From an uncultured Dehalococcoidia bacterium (GTDB lineage: Bacteria; Chloroflexota; Dehalococcoidia; Lucifugimonadales; JAAXIE01): a stretch of 64,000 nucleotides of DNA. Below are positions 8,539 to 16,432 of this stretch, piece by piece. Location: positions 186,001-250,000 of the forward strand of contig OX638353.1 in assembly GCA_951813255.1 (NCBI GenBank), in the 5' to 3' direction. A model generated the notes under the pieces. The model saw nothing but the letters and a program-made list of their open reading frames with translations. It made no database searches and was not told where the DNA came from. Made by a program: the position numbers and the translations under genes. Within the stretch, counting starts at the first letter, position 1, and every line of letters starts with the position of its first letter.

Positions 8539-9534
8539 CTAGAGACCCAGCAGGTCTTCCAGATTCTTGTGAAGGATCAGTTCCTTCTCGTCGTCGCTGA
8601 GGTTCTCCATACCCAACAGCCAGGAGACGGGCCAGTCGATGCACATGTCGGCGGGCCAGTCGGTGCCTAGGACCACCCGGTCGGCGCCCACCTTGTCTAT
8701 GAGGAAGCGGAGGGTGGCGTCGCTCTGGGTGATGGTGTCGTAGTAAAAGCGGCGCAGATATGCGCTGGGTGGCTGGCTGGAGTTGGCCCGTACGAAGGGG
8801 CGGTTCTGCCAGCCGTCGTCGATGCGCTCTATGGTGTAAGGGATGTACCCGCCGCCGTGGCATAGCAGGACCTTCAGATCGGGGCACTTGTCCATCACGC
8901 CACCCAATACCAAGTGGGCGAAAGTGAGGCTCCGCTCGGCCAGGTTGCCCACGGTGTTGGGCAGGTGGTAGCGCGGGATGCGGTCGGTGACGATGGTGCG
9001 CCCGCCTTGGTGGAACATGACCAATGCTCCGGCCCGCTCCGCTGACTGGAAGAAAGGCAGGAACTCGGGGTCGTCGAAGCGGCGGCCGTTGACGGTGTCG
9101 TCGATCATCACGCCCTTGAGGCCGAGGGTGCCTACTGCCCGCTCCATCTCGGCTATGGCGGCGTTCACGTCCTGCATGGGGAGGTTTGCCAAGCCGGAGA
9201 AGCGGTCGGGCCTGCCGGAAATCATGGAGGCTATTTCGTCGTTGGTCTCGCGGGAGATGGCAATGGCGTCGCTGGCGTCGGCGTCATAGCTGTAGAGCAG
9301 CGGATATATCGATACCACCTGCATGTCGACGCCCAAGGAGTCCATGTCGCAGATGCGCTCTTCCGGGCCCCACTGGAGACGGCCGTCGAGGCGCCATCGC
9401 TCGGAGCGGTTTTGTATAAGGTCGATTCCCTTGTCGTCCTTGCCGAGGGTAACTCCATGCCAGTCGTTGCCTGCTTGAAGTGCATTGAGGCATCGCTGGG
9501 GCAACAGATGGGCATGGACGTCGATACTTCGCAT
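8539..9534 (-). CDS. Amidohydrolase family 2 (ACMSD-like), paralogue
   Basis: This 331-aa paralogue of the product at 7509 has I-D-V-H-A-H-L-L-P at residues 4-12, V-M-F-H-Q-G-G near residue 180, L-L-C-H-G-G-G-Y-I-P and G-T-D-W-P-A-D-M near residue 290. It is the first gene of the three-gene amidohydrolase run. The start at ATG 9532-9534 has TAGGAGGGA upstream. The 371-bp upstream region holds intergenic element copy A (9626-9768), which could carry regulation. The duplication of this gene with its neighbour suggests divergence toward different substrates within one pathway. Confidence 0.88.
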   Translation of the reverse strand: MRSIDVHAHLLPQRCLNALQAGNDWHGVTLGKDDKGIDLIQNRSERWRLDGRLQWGPEERICDMDSLGVDMQVVSIYPLLYSYDADASDAIAISRETNDEIASMISGRPDRFSGLANLPMQDVNAAIAEMERAVGTLGLKGVMIDDTVNGRRFDDPEFLPFFQSAERAGALVMFHQGGRTIVTDRIPRYHLPNTVGNLAERSLTFAHLVLGGVMDKCPDLKVLLCHGGGYIPYTIERIDDGWQNRPFVRANSSQPPSAYLRRFYYDTITQSDATLRFLIDKVGADRVVLGTDWPADMCIDWPVSWLLGMENLSDDEKELILHKNLEDLLGL

Positions 9535-9905
9535 GTGCCTAAGTCCCTCCTATGGTCGTTCCCATTTTGGCTCCGCTTCGTTCCCGTGTCCGGCTTGCGG
9601 GGCGGACGGCAACTCTATGGGGGGCCGTAGCTGGAGCAGTCTGCAAAGATTGGCCAACCCATAGCTGGAATTGCAGACCAGTCATATCTGCGGGCGCATT
9701 TTTCGTAGCTAATTTTCCTGCAAAACTGCAATCGTCGTAGCCAAGTCGTAGCTGGAAAGAACCTGCAATCGCTAAACTCCGGTCTCAGAGACTGTCCTTG
9801 GATGGCATTTCGTATAGATGGCCATTGTGCTTCAAATTGAGGTGCCGTCAAGCTAGACAGTTAAGCGTAGCAGGGCGATAGCGGGCGGGCAAGCTGGAAA
9901 TGTCA
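9535..9905. other. 371-bp intergenic region holding repeated element copy A
   Basis: No credible protein gene is present; the short frames here lack family-like sequence and ribosome sites. The region includes the ~140-bp element at 9626-9768, which recurs near 52.9 kb (see repeat entries). The remaining bases, 9770-9905, show nothing I can name. Confidence 0.6.
9626..9768. repeat. Intergenic element, copy A (GTAGCTGGAA...CTGCAA motif array)
   Basis: Seen on the plus strand: CGTAGCT/CATAGCT-type motifs at 9626, 9660, 9704, 9736 (GTAGCC variant) and 9747. CTGCAA occurs at 9641, 9719, 9726 and 9763, and TTGCAG at 9671. GTCTGCAA (9639-9646) can pair with TTGCAGAC (9671-9678) as a perfect 8-bp stem. 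Copy B at 52862-52992 has the same motifs in the same order at nearly the same spacing: TTGCAG to CATAxCTGCGG 12 bp, then 21, then 32/33, then 11, then 16 bp to CTGCAA. This is homology rather than chance. It could be a small RNA, a structured dispersed repeat or an operator array; the function is unknown. Confidence 0.7.
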
Positions 9906-10991
9906 CTAGTAGACTTCCAAGTCTCGCAGGGCGGGCATCACCTGGGTGCCCAAGAGGCGGATGGAGCGCATCAGGTCTTCCTCGGGGATGGACCCGATGT
10001 TCACCTCGCACATCATGGTGTTGAACATGCCCTCGTGGGCTGCTGCGCGTATGCGCTGGGTCACCGTTTCCGGAGAACCCACGAATATCAGGTTGTTGTT
10101 GATCAGGTAGTCATAGTCGCCTAGGTTTTTGGCGATGTCCAGGACCTGGGTCTCTCCTCGCGCTTGGACCGTGGAGTGCAGGGCCTGCTGGTTCATGCCG
10201 GGATTGTCCCAGCCGTGGCGGAAGGTTACCTGCATGGAGTGGAGGATGTGCTCCCTAGCCTTGGCGATGGCCGTCTCATCGTCCTCGTCCACGTATACCA
10301 TGGTCCAGTAGCCGATGTTGGGCTTGCCGGGGTTGCCCTCCTCTTCCCACTGCTTGAGGAAGGTGCGGTAGCGGGGGGCCACCATGGCGCGGGGGTAGAG
10401 GAAGATGAAGCCGGTGTGGCTGCCTTCCTTGGCCAGCTGGGTCAGGGTGTCGGGCTCGCGCGTCTGCCTCCAGATGGGCGGGTGAGGTTGCTGGAGGGGC
10501 TTCACCGAGAGGGTCACGTCGTTGTACTCGTGGAACTCGCTCTTGAAACTGAAGGGACCTTCGGTGCCGTAGGCGGCTTTAAAGAGGGGGATTATTTCCT
10601 GGGTGAGGGCGCCACGGTTCTCGAAGTCGGCCCCGGCTAGGTGTCGGAAGAACTCGGGGAGTACGCCGGATACCAAGCCAATCTCCAAGCGGCCATTGGT
10701 CAGGTTGTCGAGGACTGCGACCTCTTCGACCAGACGGATGGGGTCGTAGAGTGGGGGTATGAAGCCTTGAGGGCCGAGACGGAGGTTCTTGGTATGGGCT
10801 GCTGCCCCAGCGCAGTAGAGAGTGGGGGAGGGCATCAGGCTCTCGGCGGGGTTGAAGTGGTGCTCCACGGTGAAGCCGTAGTCGAAGCCCAAGTCATCGG
10901 CAAGCTCCAGCTCGCGCCAGAGTTGCTCGTACCGCTGGTGGGCCGTCATTCCCTTACGGCTCCAGACATGGGAGAAGTGGGCGAATTTCAC
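9906..10991 (-). CDS. Luciferase-like (LLM) flavin-dependent oxidoreductase
   Basis: This 361-aa luciferase-fold monooxygenase begins M-K-F-A-H-F-S-H-V-W. It carries L-G-F-D-Y-G-F-T-V-E-H-H-F around residues 38-50 and L-D-N-L-T-N-G-R-L-E-I-G-L-V-S-G around 94-109, the flavin/cofactor-binding strand-loop. The start is GTG 10989-10991 with TAAGGAGGT six bases upstream. Gene order suggests grouping with the amidohydrolases downstream on the same strand, but the 371-bp gap argues for separate transcription. The substrate is unknown, and FMN versus F420 use cannot be decided by eye. Confidence 0.88.
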   Translation of the reverse strand: MKFAHFSHVWSRKGMTAHQRYEQLWRELELADDLGFDYGFTVEHHFNPAESLMPSPTLYCAGAAAHTKNLRLGPQGFIPPLYDPIRLVEEVAVLDNLTNGRLEIGLVSGVLPEFFRHLAGADFENRGALTQEIIPLFKAAYGTEGPFSFKSEFHEYNDVTLSVKPLQQPHPPIWRQTREPDTLTQLAKEGSHTGFIFLYPRAMVAPRYRTFLKQWEEEGNPGKPNIGYWTMVYVDEDDETAIAKAREHILHSMQVTFRHGWDNPGMNQQALHSTVQARGETQVLDIAKNLGDYDYLINNNLIFVGSPETVTQRIRAAAHEGMFNTMMCEVNIGSIPEEDLMRSIRLLGTQVMPALRDLEVY

Positions 10992-11142
10992 CCGTGGACC
11001 TCCTTAGGGTCATGTAAGCGATTATTCATTGAGGGCGGGAACAATGACATAACTCGAATTTCTTTTTGTTCCCATTTTCTGACTGCGTCAAGAGTAAGAG
11101 GGCCTCACCGGTGATTCCGGGGCAAAGCCGGAAGGGACGAGG

Positions 11143-11175
11143 ACGCCCACTAGAAGAGAACGCCCACTAGAAGAG
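11143..11175. repeat. 16-bp tandem duplication at the 3' end of the cysteine hydrolase gene
   Basis: The 16-base string ACGCCCACTAGAAGAG occurs at 11143-11158 and again at 11160-11175, with a 17-bp period. The second copy contains the stop codon of the gene at 11167; the first is a non-coding echo just past it. It looks like recent replication slippage. Confidence 0.85.
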
Positions 11176-11871
11176 GTTCTCGGGAAGCTCGGCTAGGTAG
11201 TCTTCCACGTCCTCAAGGGTGACGACATCGGCGGCCCAAGCGTGCATGTTGAACAGGGAAATCTTGTGGGACATCTCGCCACGGTCGAAAACGCACTCCT
11301 CTACCACCGACACCTTGAAATTGTGGGAGAAGCCGTCCAGCACGGTGGCCAGGACGCAACCGCTCGTGACAGTGCCTGCGACGATGAGGGAGTCCACCTG
11401 CAGTTCGGTCAGGTAGCTGATGAGGGGGGTGCCGAAGAAGGCGCTGGGCTTGTCCTTGAAGATGAGGATGTCCTGTTCCTGGGGTGCGATCTCCTCGACG
11501 ATGGCGTTGGCCTCGTGGGTGGCCTCGGCAAAAATCTCGGAAGCGCGGTAGTTCTTCCCCGCCCAGCGGCCAGCAATGACTGACTTGCGACGCGGGGGAG
11601 CGGTGGTGTAGATGATGGGCAGGTTTTTGGCCCTCGAGGATTCCAGCAGCTTCTTGATGTGCTGGACCGACTCCCAGCCCTGATCACCGCAACTGTTGCG
11701 GAACCTCTTGATGGAGTCGAGGATGGGCTCGGGGGTATCACCTACAAAGTTGTAGCTGACGTCGACCACCAGCACGGCGGGGCGGCTGCCGTAGCCTTGG
11801 CGCTTTCCGTAGCCTGCTGCGTCGAAGACCTGCTTGTCATGTTCGGGTAGTACATCGTCCCAGACAGCCAT
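11167..11871 (-). CDS. Isochorismatase-family cysteine hydrolase
   Basis: This 234-aa alpha/beta cysteine hydrolase resembles N-carbamoylsarcosine amidase and nicotinamidase. Catalytic-triad candidates are Asp in V-L-V-V-D-V-S-Y-N-F (near residue 35), Lys in I-F-K-D-K-P-S-A-F-F-G-T (near 140) and Cys in V-T-S-G-C-V-L-A-T-V (near 174). The start at ATG 11869-11871 has GGGAGGTCGCC upstream. The C-terminal A-W-A-A-D-V-V-T-L-E-D-V-E-D-Y-L is usual for the carbamoylsarcosine-hydrolase branch. It lies 175 bp upstream of the LLM gene on the same strand. It probably releases ammonia from an amide or carbamoyl intermediate. Confidence 0.88.
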   Translation of the reverse strand: MAVWDDVLPEHDKQVFDAAGYGKRQGYGSRPAVLVVDVSYNFVGDTPEPILDSIKRFRNSCGDQGWESVQHIKKLLESSRAKNLPIIYTTAPPRRKSVIAGRWAGKNYRASEIFAEATHEANAIVEEIAPQEQDILIFKDKPSAFFGTPLISYLTELQVDSLIVAGTVTSGCVLATVLDGFSHNFKVSVVEECVFDRGEMSHKISLFNMHAWAADVVTLEDVEDYLAELPENLF

Positions 11872-12332
11872 GGCGACCTCCCGTACGGTGGTTGGGGGGA
11901 GTATAGCACGTAGGGGGTAGCTACGGCAGGTCAGCGGATGCGCGTTGCACCTCTGGGATTCGCGCGATACTCTGACGGCTAAACTCCGTCGAGGTCGTCA
12001 ACCACCGTCTCATGTCTGGGCGTCCCAACTGGTACCACGACCATCCACCAGCCTGTACGTGTGCTGCGTGCGCTGCCGACCGGCGTTTGGATGGACCACT
12101 GACGAGGGGGCGCAGATTTAGAGGTTCCACCTCGGAAAGACCCAGCACACCGTCTCGCTCCCAAGATCGACCACAACGGAGTGCGGGTGGGTCGCCGTCA
12201 CGAAGACCGCCCGCACCTCCCGGAGCCAGTGAACCTCCTAGGAGAGACGGAGGCGGGAAGCGGCTGCATGCCTAAGGCCGAAGAGCAAGGCGGCCTACGA
12301 CCACACAAGAATGGCTAGCGCTATACCACGCT
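11872..12332. other. 461-bp intergenic region with a possible gene remnant
   Basis: No full gene is recognised. The only protein-like stretch is the plus-strand frame at 12012-12275 described separately. A TGA at 11973-11975 closes that frame upstream, and no ribosome site precedes its ATG. The remainder shows no repeats or terminator that I can see. Confidence 0.5.
12012..12275 (+). pseudogene. Possible remnant with H-P-P-A-C-T-C-A-A-C motif
   Basis: The frame gives R-P-N-W-Y-H-D-H-P-P-A-C-T-C-A-A-C, then a low-complexity Arg/Pro/Ser stretch. The C-x-C-x2-C pattern after a Trp/His segment looks like a small zinc-binding tail such as those at the C termini of larger proteins. There is no ribosome site and no matching N-terminal domain. 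It may be the tail of a lost gene, or chance. Low confidence. Confidence 0.25.
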
Positions 12333-12728
12333 TCACCAGACACAGGGGATAAGGGCTTGGCGTCTGAACTCGTTGTCGCTCGATACGATGGTTACCGGGC
12401 CAATTCTGCTTTGTAGTTCGAGCGCAGTTGCCAGGATAATCATATCGCGGGAGTCGTTCCATTCGTCGGGTAGCTTATCCACAATTGCCAGTGTGAGGTC
12501 TTCCACGAGGACGCCTCTATCTTTGATCATCGTGGCCATAGCGGGGAATGGGATGAACTCTCGACGCTTCTTTCGGGCCACGTCCCACATCTCGACCAGA
12601 GCGATGGTGGGTACTGCCAGGCTATTGCCCTCCCCGGGATTGTCCATAATCGCTTTTGCGGTTTCGGAGAGCAAAGGACTTTTGGTTAGATACCTAATCA
12701 GTGAAACAGCGTCCAAGAGATAAATCAA
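12333..12728 (-). CDS. PIN-domain protein, probable ribonuclease toxin
   Basis: This is a 131-aa PIN-fold protein. Acidic residues expected for Mg-dependent RNA cleavage are visible: Asp in I-Y-L-L-D-A-V (near residue 6), Glu in A-L-V-E-M-W-D-V (near 46), Asp in D-S-R-D-M-I-I-L-A-T-A (near 97) and Asp in V-S-S-D-N-E-F (near 118). The start is probably TTG 12726-12728, which overlaps the TGA of the upstream gene (TTGA); no ATG lies before the first PIN strand. This overlap implies translational coupling with the 213-aa partner. The arrangement resembles VapBC, but the partner is far larger than a usual antitoxin. Confidence 0.72.
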   Translation of the reverse strand: MIYLLDAVSLIRYLTKSPLLSETAKAIMDNPGEGNSLAVPTIALVEMWDVARKKRREFIPFPAMATMIKDRGVLVEDLTLAIVDKLPDEWNDSRDMIILATALELQSRIGPVTIVSSDNEFRRQALIPCVW

Positions 12729-13366
12729 AACTTGATATCTCGGAACGTCAACTTGGACTGAGAAATATCTTCCTCGGTGATTTCCAGCCCTTCCCATTGT
12801 CCGTAAAGATCCAACAGACCGCCGCTTCCCGGCTCGGACACCTGCTTTGCTAGTCTATGGGCGAGCTTTGTTCTAACGCTGTAACTTAAGACCGGAATGC
12901 GGTGCTTTTCTCCACTCAGAACCATGCTCTCTTCGCGGCCTAGGGATTTCCCCCAAGGCTTGAACATTTGCAGAACCCTTGAGCTCACGTCTTTCGGAAA
13001 AGGCGCATCATCTTCGACCGCGAGCAAGGCAGCATCTACCAGAGCTGCGGCTGAATCCAACTCGTCCTTACCATTGCTGGATGATGCCAGCTCTGGCGAA
13101 ACCAACCGGCGGTCAAGAATCACCTTACAAGAGTCAGTTGATATTGCGCCGATGCCCAAGCGGAAGTTTGCTCTGAATCCTGGAGGGAGGTCAGGCTGAC
13201 CCGGATGGGACTGCCGCCAAAGGTCAATCGCGGTTTCTACAAGAATTCTTCGGTATGTGTCCAGTTCCTGCAATACATCCAAATCCAGGAAGCCTTCGAC
13301 TTCGTCGAACCGCCCTCCCGTGAATTGGAGTTCCCTGAAAGGCTTGACCTCATCAGGTCTGGCCAT
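12725..13366 (-). CDS. Unrecognised 213-aa partner of the PIN protein
   Basis: I do not recognise this family. The protein is soluble and mostly helical in appearance, with an N-terminal segment D-V-L-Q-E-L-D-T-Y-R-R-I-L-V-E-T-A (about residues 29-45), a central Asp/Ala-rich helix A-A-L-V-D-A-A-L-L-A-V and an acidic C-terminal E-G-L-E-I-T-E-E-D-I-S-Q-S. No transmembrane segment, signal peptide or DNA-binding motif is obvious. The start is ATG 13364-13366 with TAAGGTGA upstream. Its stop overlaps the PIN gene's TTG start by four bases. The context suggests an antitoxin or a target-recognition partner, but this rests on gene order alone. Confidence 0.65.
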   Translation of the reverse strand: MARPDEVKPFRELQFTGGRFDEVEGFLDLDVLQELDTYRRILVETAIDLWRQSHPGQPDLPPGFRANFRLGIGAISTDSCKVILDRRLVSPELASSSNGKDELDSAAALVDAALLAVEDDAPFPKDVSSRVLQMFKPWGKSLGREESMVLSGEKHRIPVLSYSVRTKLAHRLAKQVSEPGSGGLLDLYGQWEGLEITEEDISQSKLTFRDIKF

Positions 13367-13516
13367 CAGTCATCACCTTAGAAACGTTTGAGTTAAGAGT
13401 CTAGCAGTCAGGGGCTCTGGATGTCACGGTGAGGGTTCCTTGACCAGTGGCCATAACCCTTACTTCATGAGTGACAGAGGGTAAAGTAGGCGCCAGCAAC
13501 CAATGGAGGTGCCTGT

Positions 13517-14050
13517 ATGACCACCCAACCCAATGCCCCCGACCTTGAAGCCCTGTGGGCGGAACACCTGCGCCATGAGTTTGACACCAAGAACACCCCT
13601 GACACCCTCCTCACCATGGTGAAGAACGCCTACGTCAACCATGTGCCCGTGATGACGGGTGGGTATGGGTTGGAGGCGCTGGATGGGTTTTATTCGACGC
13701 ACTTCATTCCGAAGATGCCGGCGGATGTGGAGTTGACGCCGATTTCGCGGACGGTGGGGGAGGACCGGCTGGTGGACGAGTTCATCTTCAAGTTCACCCA
13801 TGACATGGAGATGGACTGGATGCTGCCGGGGGTAGCGCCCACGGGCAAGCGGGTGGAGGTGCCCTTCGTGGTGATCGTGCAGTTCGAGGGAGACAAGCTG
13901 GCGCACGAGCACATCTACTGGGACCAAGCGACGGTGCTGGTGCAGTTGGGGCTGCTGGACGCGGGCAGCCTGCCTGTGGCGGGAGTCAGGCAAGCCGCCA
14001 AGGTTGTCGACCCCCAACTGCCGTCCAACGAGTTGATTCAGCGGGAGTAG
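13517..14050 (+). CDS. NTF2-like / SnoaL-like protein
   Basis: This 177-aa protein has an NTF2 fold. The order Y-V-N-H-V-P-V-M-T-G-G-Y-G, F-Y-S-T-H-F-I-P, E-F-I-F-K-F-T-H-D-M-E-M-D-W-M-L-P-G and the final E-H-I-Y-W-D-Q-A-T-V-L-V-Q-L-G-L-L-D matches the SnoaL-like group often found alone or fused to dienelactone hydrolase. Such proteins are cyclases, isomerases or ligand binders. The start ATG 13517 has TGGAGGT upstream. It stands alone between divergent and convergent minus-strand genes. The reaction cannot be assigned. Confidence 0.75.
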   Translation: MTTQPNAPDLEALWAEHLRHEFDTKNTPDTLLTMVKNAYVNHVPVMTGGYGLEALDGFYSTHFIPKMPADVELTPISRTVGEDRLVDEFIFKFTHDMEMDWMLPGVAPTGKRVEVPFVVIVQFEGDKLAHEHIYWDQATVLVQLGLLDAGSLPVAGVRQAAKVVDPQLPSNELIQRE

Positions 14051-14095
14051 GCCCCCTCCGTCGATGCAGCGCAGGATGGAGCTTCAGGCGCGTGC

Positions 14096-14767
14096 TCAGG
14101 CGCTCACCGGATTTGCCAATGTTTCTCTGGGCTTTCGTTTTGTGAGGTTCTTCCACAGCCGGTAACACTCCAGTAGGGCAAGCGCCCCAAAGAAGATGAG
14201 CGGGGCTGGCTCAGTGTCCACTATGAGCCAGTGGGCCAGCACCAGGACGGCGGCGACGTAGACACCGCGCTGCAGCATCTTCCACCGCCTCCAACCCATG
14301 ACCCGCGTCATTACCGTGTTGGACGTGATTGCCATGGGAACGAAAATGAAAAGCGCCACCCAGCCGGTCAGAATCCCTGGTGTCGCGAACTCCGCAAGGA
14401 CGTCCCGCAGACTTCCTAGATCTACGAAGTAGAACACTAGGTGAACAATGGAATAGGAAAAGGCCGCAATGCCGATGTACCGCCGCCGCTGCAACAGCCA
14501 GCCGACCACGCGCGACTTGGGGAATATCGTCTCCAAAGGGGACAGCGACAGTGCAATCAAGAGGAGGAAGGTGGCAAGTACACCGGAGCCTTCTACTATC
14601 TCATGCGCCGCCGCGGCACCACGATGCCGTTGACTCTCCTCCGCCAGTGTCAAAAACAGCGGTACTGATGGAAGGGCCAGCACAGCCCAGAAGAAGTAGG
14701 CCGAACTGACGATTTTCTTCAACGCAGTTATGAAAGCGTGAGTGTCAACCTTCTCTGCTGATGCCAT
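14096..14767 (-). CDS. MsrQ/ferric reductase-like haem-binding membrane protein
   Basis: This 223-aa integral membrane protein has about six hydrophobic helices. R-R-R-Y-I-G-I-A-A-F-S-Y-S-I-V-H near residue 93 and V-A-A-V-L-V-L-A-H-W-L near residue 175 carry the His residues that bind b-type haem in the ferric-reductase/YedZ family. The G-W-V-A-L-F-I-F-V-P-M-A-I-T-S-N segment is characteristic of MsrQ. No MsrP (SUOX-type) partner gene is adjacent, so the electron acceptor is unknown. The start ATG 14765-14767 has AAGGGT upstream. It is convergent with the NTF2-like gene, 45 bp apart. Confidence 0.75.
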   Translation of the reverse strand: MASAEKVDTHAFITALKKIVSSAYFFWAVLALPSVPLFLTLAEESQRHRGAAAAHEIVEGSGVLATFLLLIALSLSPLETIFPKSRVVGWLLQRRRYIGIAAFSYSIVHLVFYFVDLGSLRDVLAEFATPGILTGWVALFIFVPMAITSNTVMTRVMGWRRWKMLQRGVYVAAVLVLAHWLIVDTEPAPLIFFGALALLECYRLWKNLTKRKPRETLANPVSA

Positions 14768-14925
14768 TGCTAACCCTTACGGTAAAGAACCGAGCTGCAT
14801 GATACCAAGCAAATATGAAGAACTGTTGAAGTCGGGCCTTGTTCGGACACCGGGTCGCGGGTGTTCGGACATGGCCTTAACAGGGCAACCTTCGCCCCCA
14901 AAGAGACCAAATCAGCAACCCCCGT

Positions 14926-15855
14926 CTAACCGCTGTCGAAAGCCTCCCTAAGAGCCTTGCACGCCTCAGCGATGGCCTGAGCGCCCTTGTCCACCAGCTC
15001 CGGCATGCCGAAGAAGCCATGGACGACGCCGTCGTAGCGGGTGCAGGCGGTGGGGACGCCAGCTTGGGTGAGGCGCCGGGCGTACTCCTCGCCTTCGTCG
15101 CGCAGGGGGTCGAACTCGGCGGTGATGACCAGAGCGGGAGGCAGACCGGAGAGATCGCTGGCGCGCATGGGGGAGGCGTAGGGCTCGGCGCCGTCGCCCT
15201 CGTTGCCTAGGTAGTGGCCCCAGAACCAGATCATGCCAGCTTTGGTCAGCAGGTAGCCGTCGGCGTTCTGTGCATAGGAAGGCGTGTCCAGCTTGAACTC
15301 GGTGACGGGGTAGACCATCAACTGGTGCACGATGGCTGGCCCGCCCTTATCGCGAGCCATCAGGGAAACCACTGCGGAGAGGTTGCCACCGGCGCTGTCT
15401 CCGGCTACTGCCAGCTTGTTGGCGTCTCCGTTAATCGCAGCAGCGTTGGCGGCGGCCCAAGCGGTGGCGGCGTAGCAGTCGTCGGCTGCTGCTGGGTACT
15501 TGTGCTCCGGGGCTAGGCGGTAGTCCACGGAGACGACGACGCAGTTCGCCTGCTGGCAGAGGTGGCGGCAGAGGCCGTCGTGGGTGCGGACGTTGCCGAT
15601 GACCCAGCCACCGCCGTGGTACCACATGAGAATCGGGAAAGGGCCGGAGCCGGTAGGCGTGAAGACGCGCACGGGTATGTCGCCAGCGGGACCGGGGACG
15701 GTGCGGTCCTCGACCTTGCCCACTTCGGGGCCGGCTGCGCGGGGACGGTTGTCGAAATTAGTCCGGGCGTCCTCGGGGGAACACTCGTTTACCGGAGGGA
15801 GTCCCAAGGACTCCACTGCCTCCAAGACTGCTGCGGTCTGGGCGTCCACTGGCAT
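14926..15855 (-). CDS. Alpha/beta hydrolase, HSL-type esterase
   Basis: This 309-aa hormone-sensitive-lipase-family (alpha/beta hydrolase fold-3) esterase has its oxyanion motif H-G-G-G-W-V-I-G-N near residue 80 and the nucleophile elbow G-D-S-A-G-G-N near residue 150. The acid lies in T-A-E-F-D-P-L-R-D-E-G and the His in V-H-G-F-F near the C terminus. The frame opens at 15879, but ATG 15853-15855 is the better start because AGGGAGGT is about seven bases upstream. It is expected to hydrolyse short-chain carboxyl esters in the cytosol. It is flanked by unrelated genes and is probably monocistronic. Confidence 0.88.
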   Translation of the reverse strand: MPVDAQTAAVLEAVESLGLPPVNECSPEDARTNFDNRPRAAGPEVGKVEDRTVPGPAGDIPVRVFTPTGSGPFPILMWYHGGGWVIGNVRTHDGLCRHLCQQANCVVVSVDYRLAPEHKYPAAADDCYAATAWAAANAAAINGDANKLAVAGDSAGGNLSAVVSLMARDKGGPAIVHQLMVYPVTEFKLDTPSYAQNADGYLLTKAGMIWFWGHYLGNEGDGAEPYASPMRASDLSGLPPALVITAEFDPLRDEGEEYARRLTQAGVPTACTRYDGVVHGFFGMPELVDKGAQAIAEACKALREAFDSG

Positions 15856-15956
15856 GTCATACCTCCCTGCTTTGGGCATTCCCGATGTATGAGGTCACCC
15901 TCGTTCTGTTGTGTAGGGCTTCTTGTGTAGGGTTAGCGATACTCGAGCTAGCACAG

Positions 15957-15991
15957 GAAAAAGACAGGCCCTGAGTATTGCACCCAGGGCC
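15957..15991 (-). terminator. Rho-independent terminator after the small membrane protein gene
   Basis: Read on the minus strand, GGCCCTGGGT, a five-base loop and ACTCAGGGCC form a 10-bp stem with one internal mismatch, followed by TGTCTTTTT. It lies about 25 bp past the stop of the gene at 16017-16346 and supports transcription of that gene. Confidence 0.8.
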
Positions 15992-16016
15992 CATTACGGT
16001 CTACACATAAAACCCT

Positions 16017-16346
16017 CTATTTGTCGTCGGCACTCAGCTCTTCTTCGAGCTCACGCCTCTTGTCTGGGGTGATTACCTTATCGCGCTCCAGGCGGTCCAA
16101 AATCTTGCGTCGCGCCTTCTCTTCTCGTTTCTTCAAGAAAACTTCTGCCAGCACTTCTGTTACCTCCACTATGGCATAGGAAAGTGGCGCCGCCATGATA
16201 GCAAGAGGTTCTAAGCTGCGCCCGGTTTGAACGATAATTCCAATCCACGACCCACCTATAGCAATCGCATCAGCAATAGCAAAGGCCAAGAATGGCACGA
16301 AAAGCAGGGCATATACTGCCACGTACTTTCGTGGGATTGGTGCCAC
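16017..16346 (-). CDS. Small hypothetical membrane protein
   Basis: I do not recognise this 109-aa protein. It has two hydrophobic segments, about residues 9-35 and 44-68, then a highly charged helix with K-K-R-E-E-K-A-R-R-K-I-L-D-R-L and a final R-R-E-L-E-E-E-L-S-A, which looks like a cytosolic coiled coil of the SHOCT-like kind. The start is GTG 16344-16346 without a clear ribosome site. The downstream terminator argues that it is a real transcription unit. Function is unknown. Confidence 0.6.
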   Translation of the reverse strand: MAPIPRKYVAVYALLFVPFLAFAIADAIAIGGSWIGIIVQTGRSLEPLAIMAAPLSYAIVEVTEVLAEVFLKKREEKARRKILDRLERDKVITPDKRRELEEELSADDK

Positions 16347-16432
16347 GGTAACGATTATGGGCTCAGCAGGGGGCCGTGTCTATACCTGTCTCAAGGGACC
16401 CACTCGTGATTCGCGTTGTGACAGTTGCCGAG

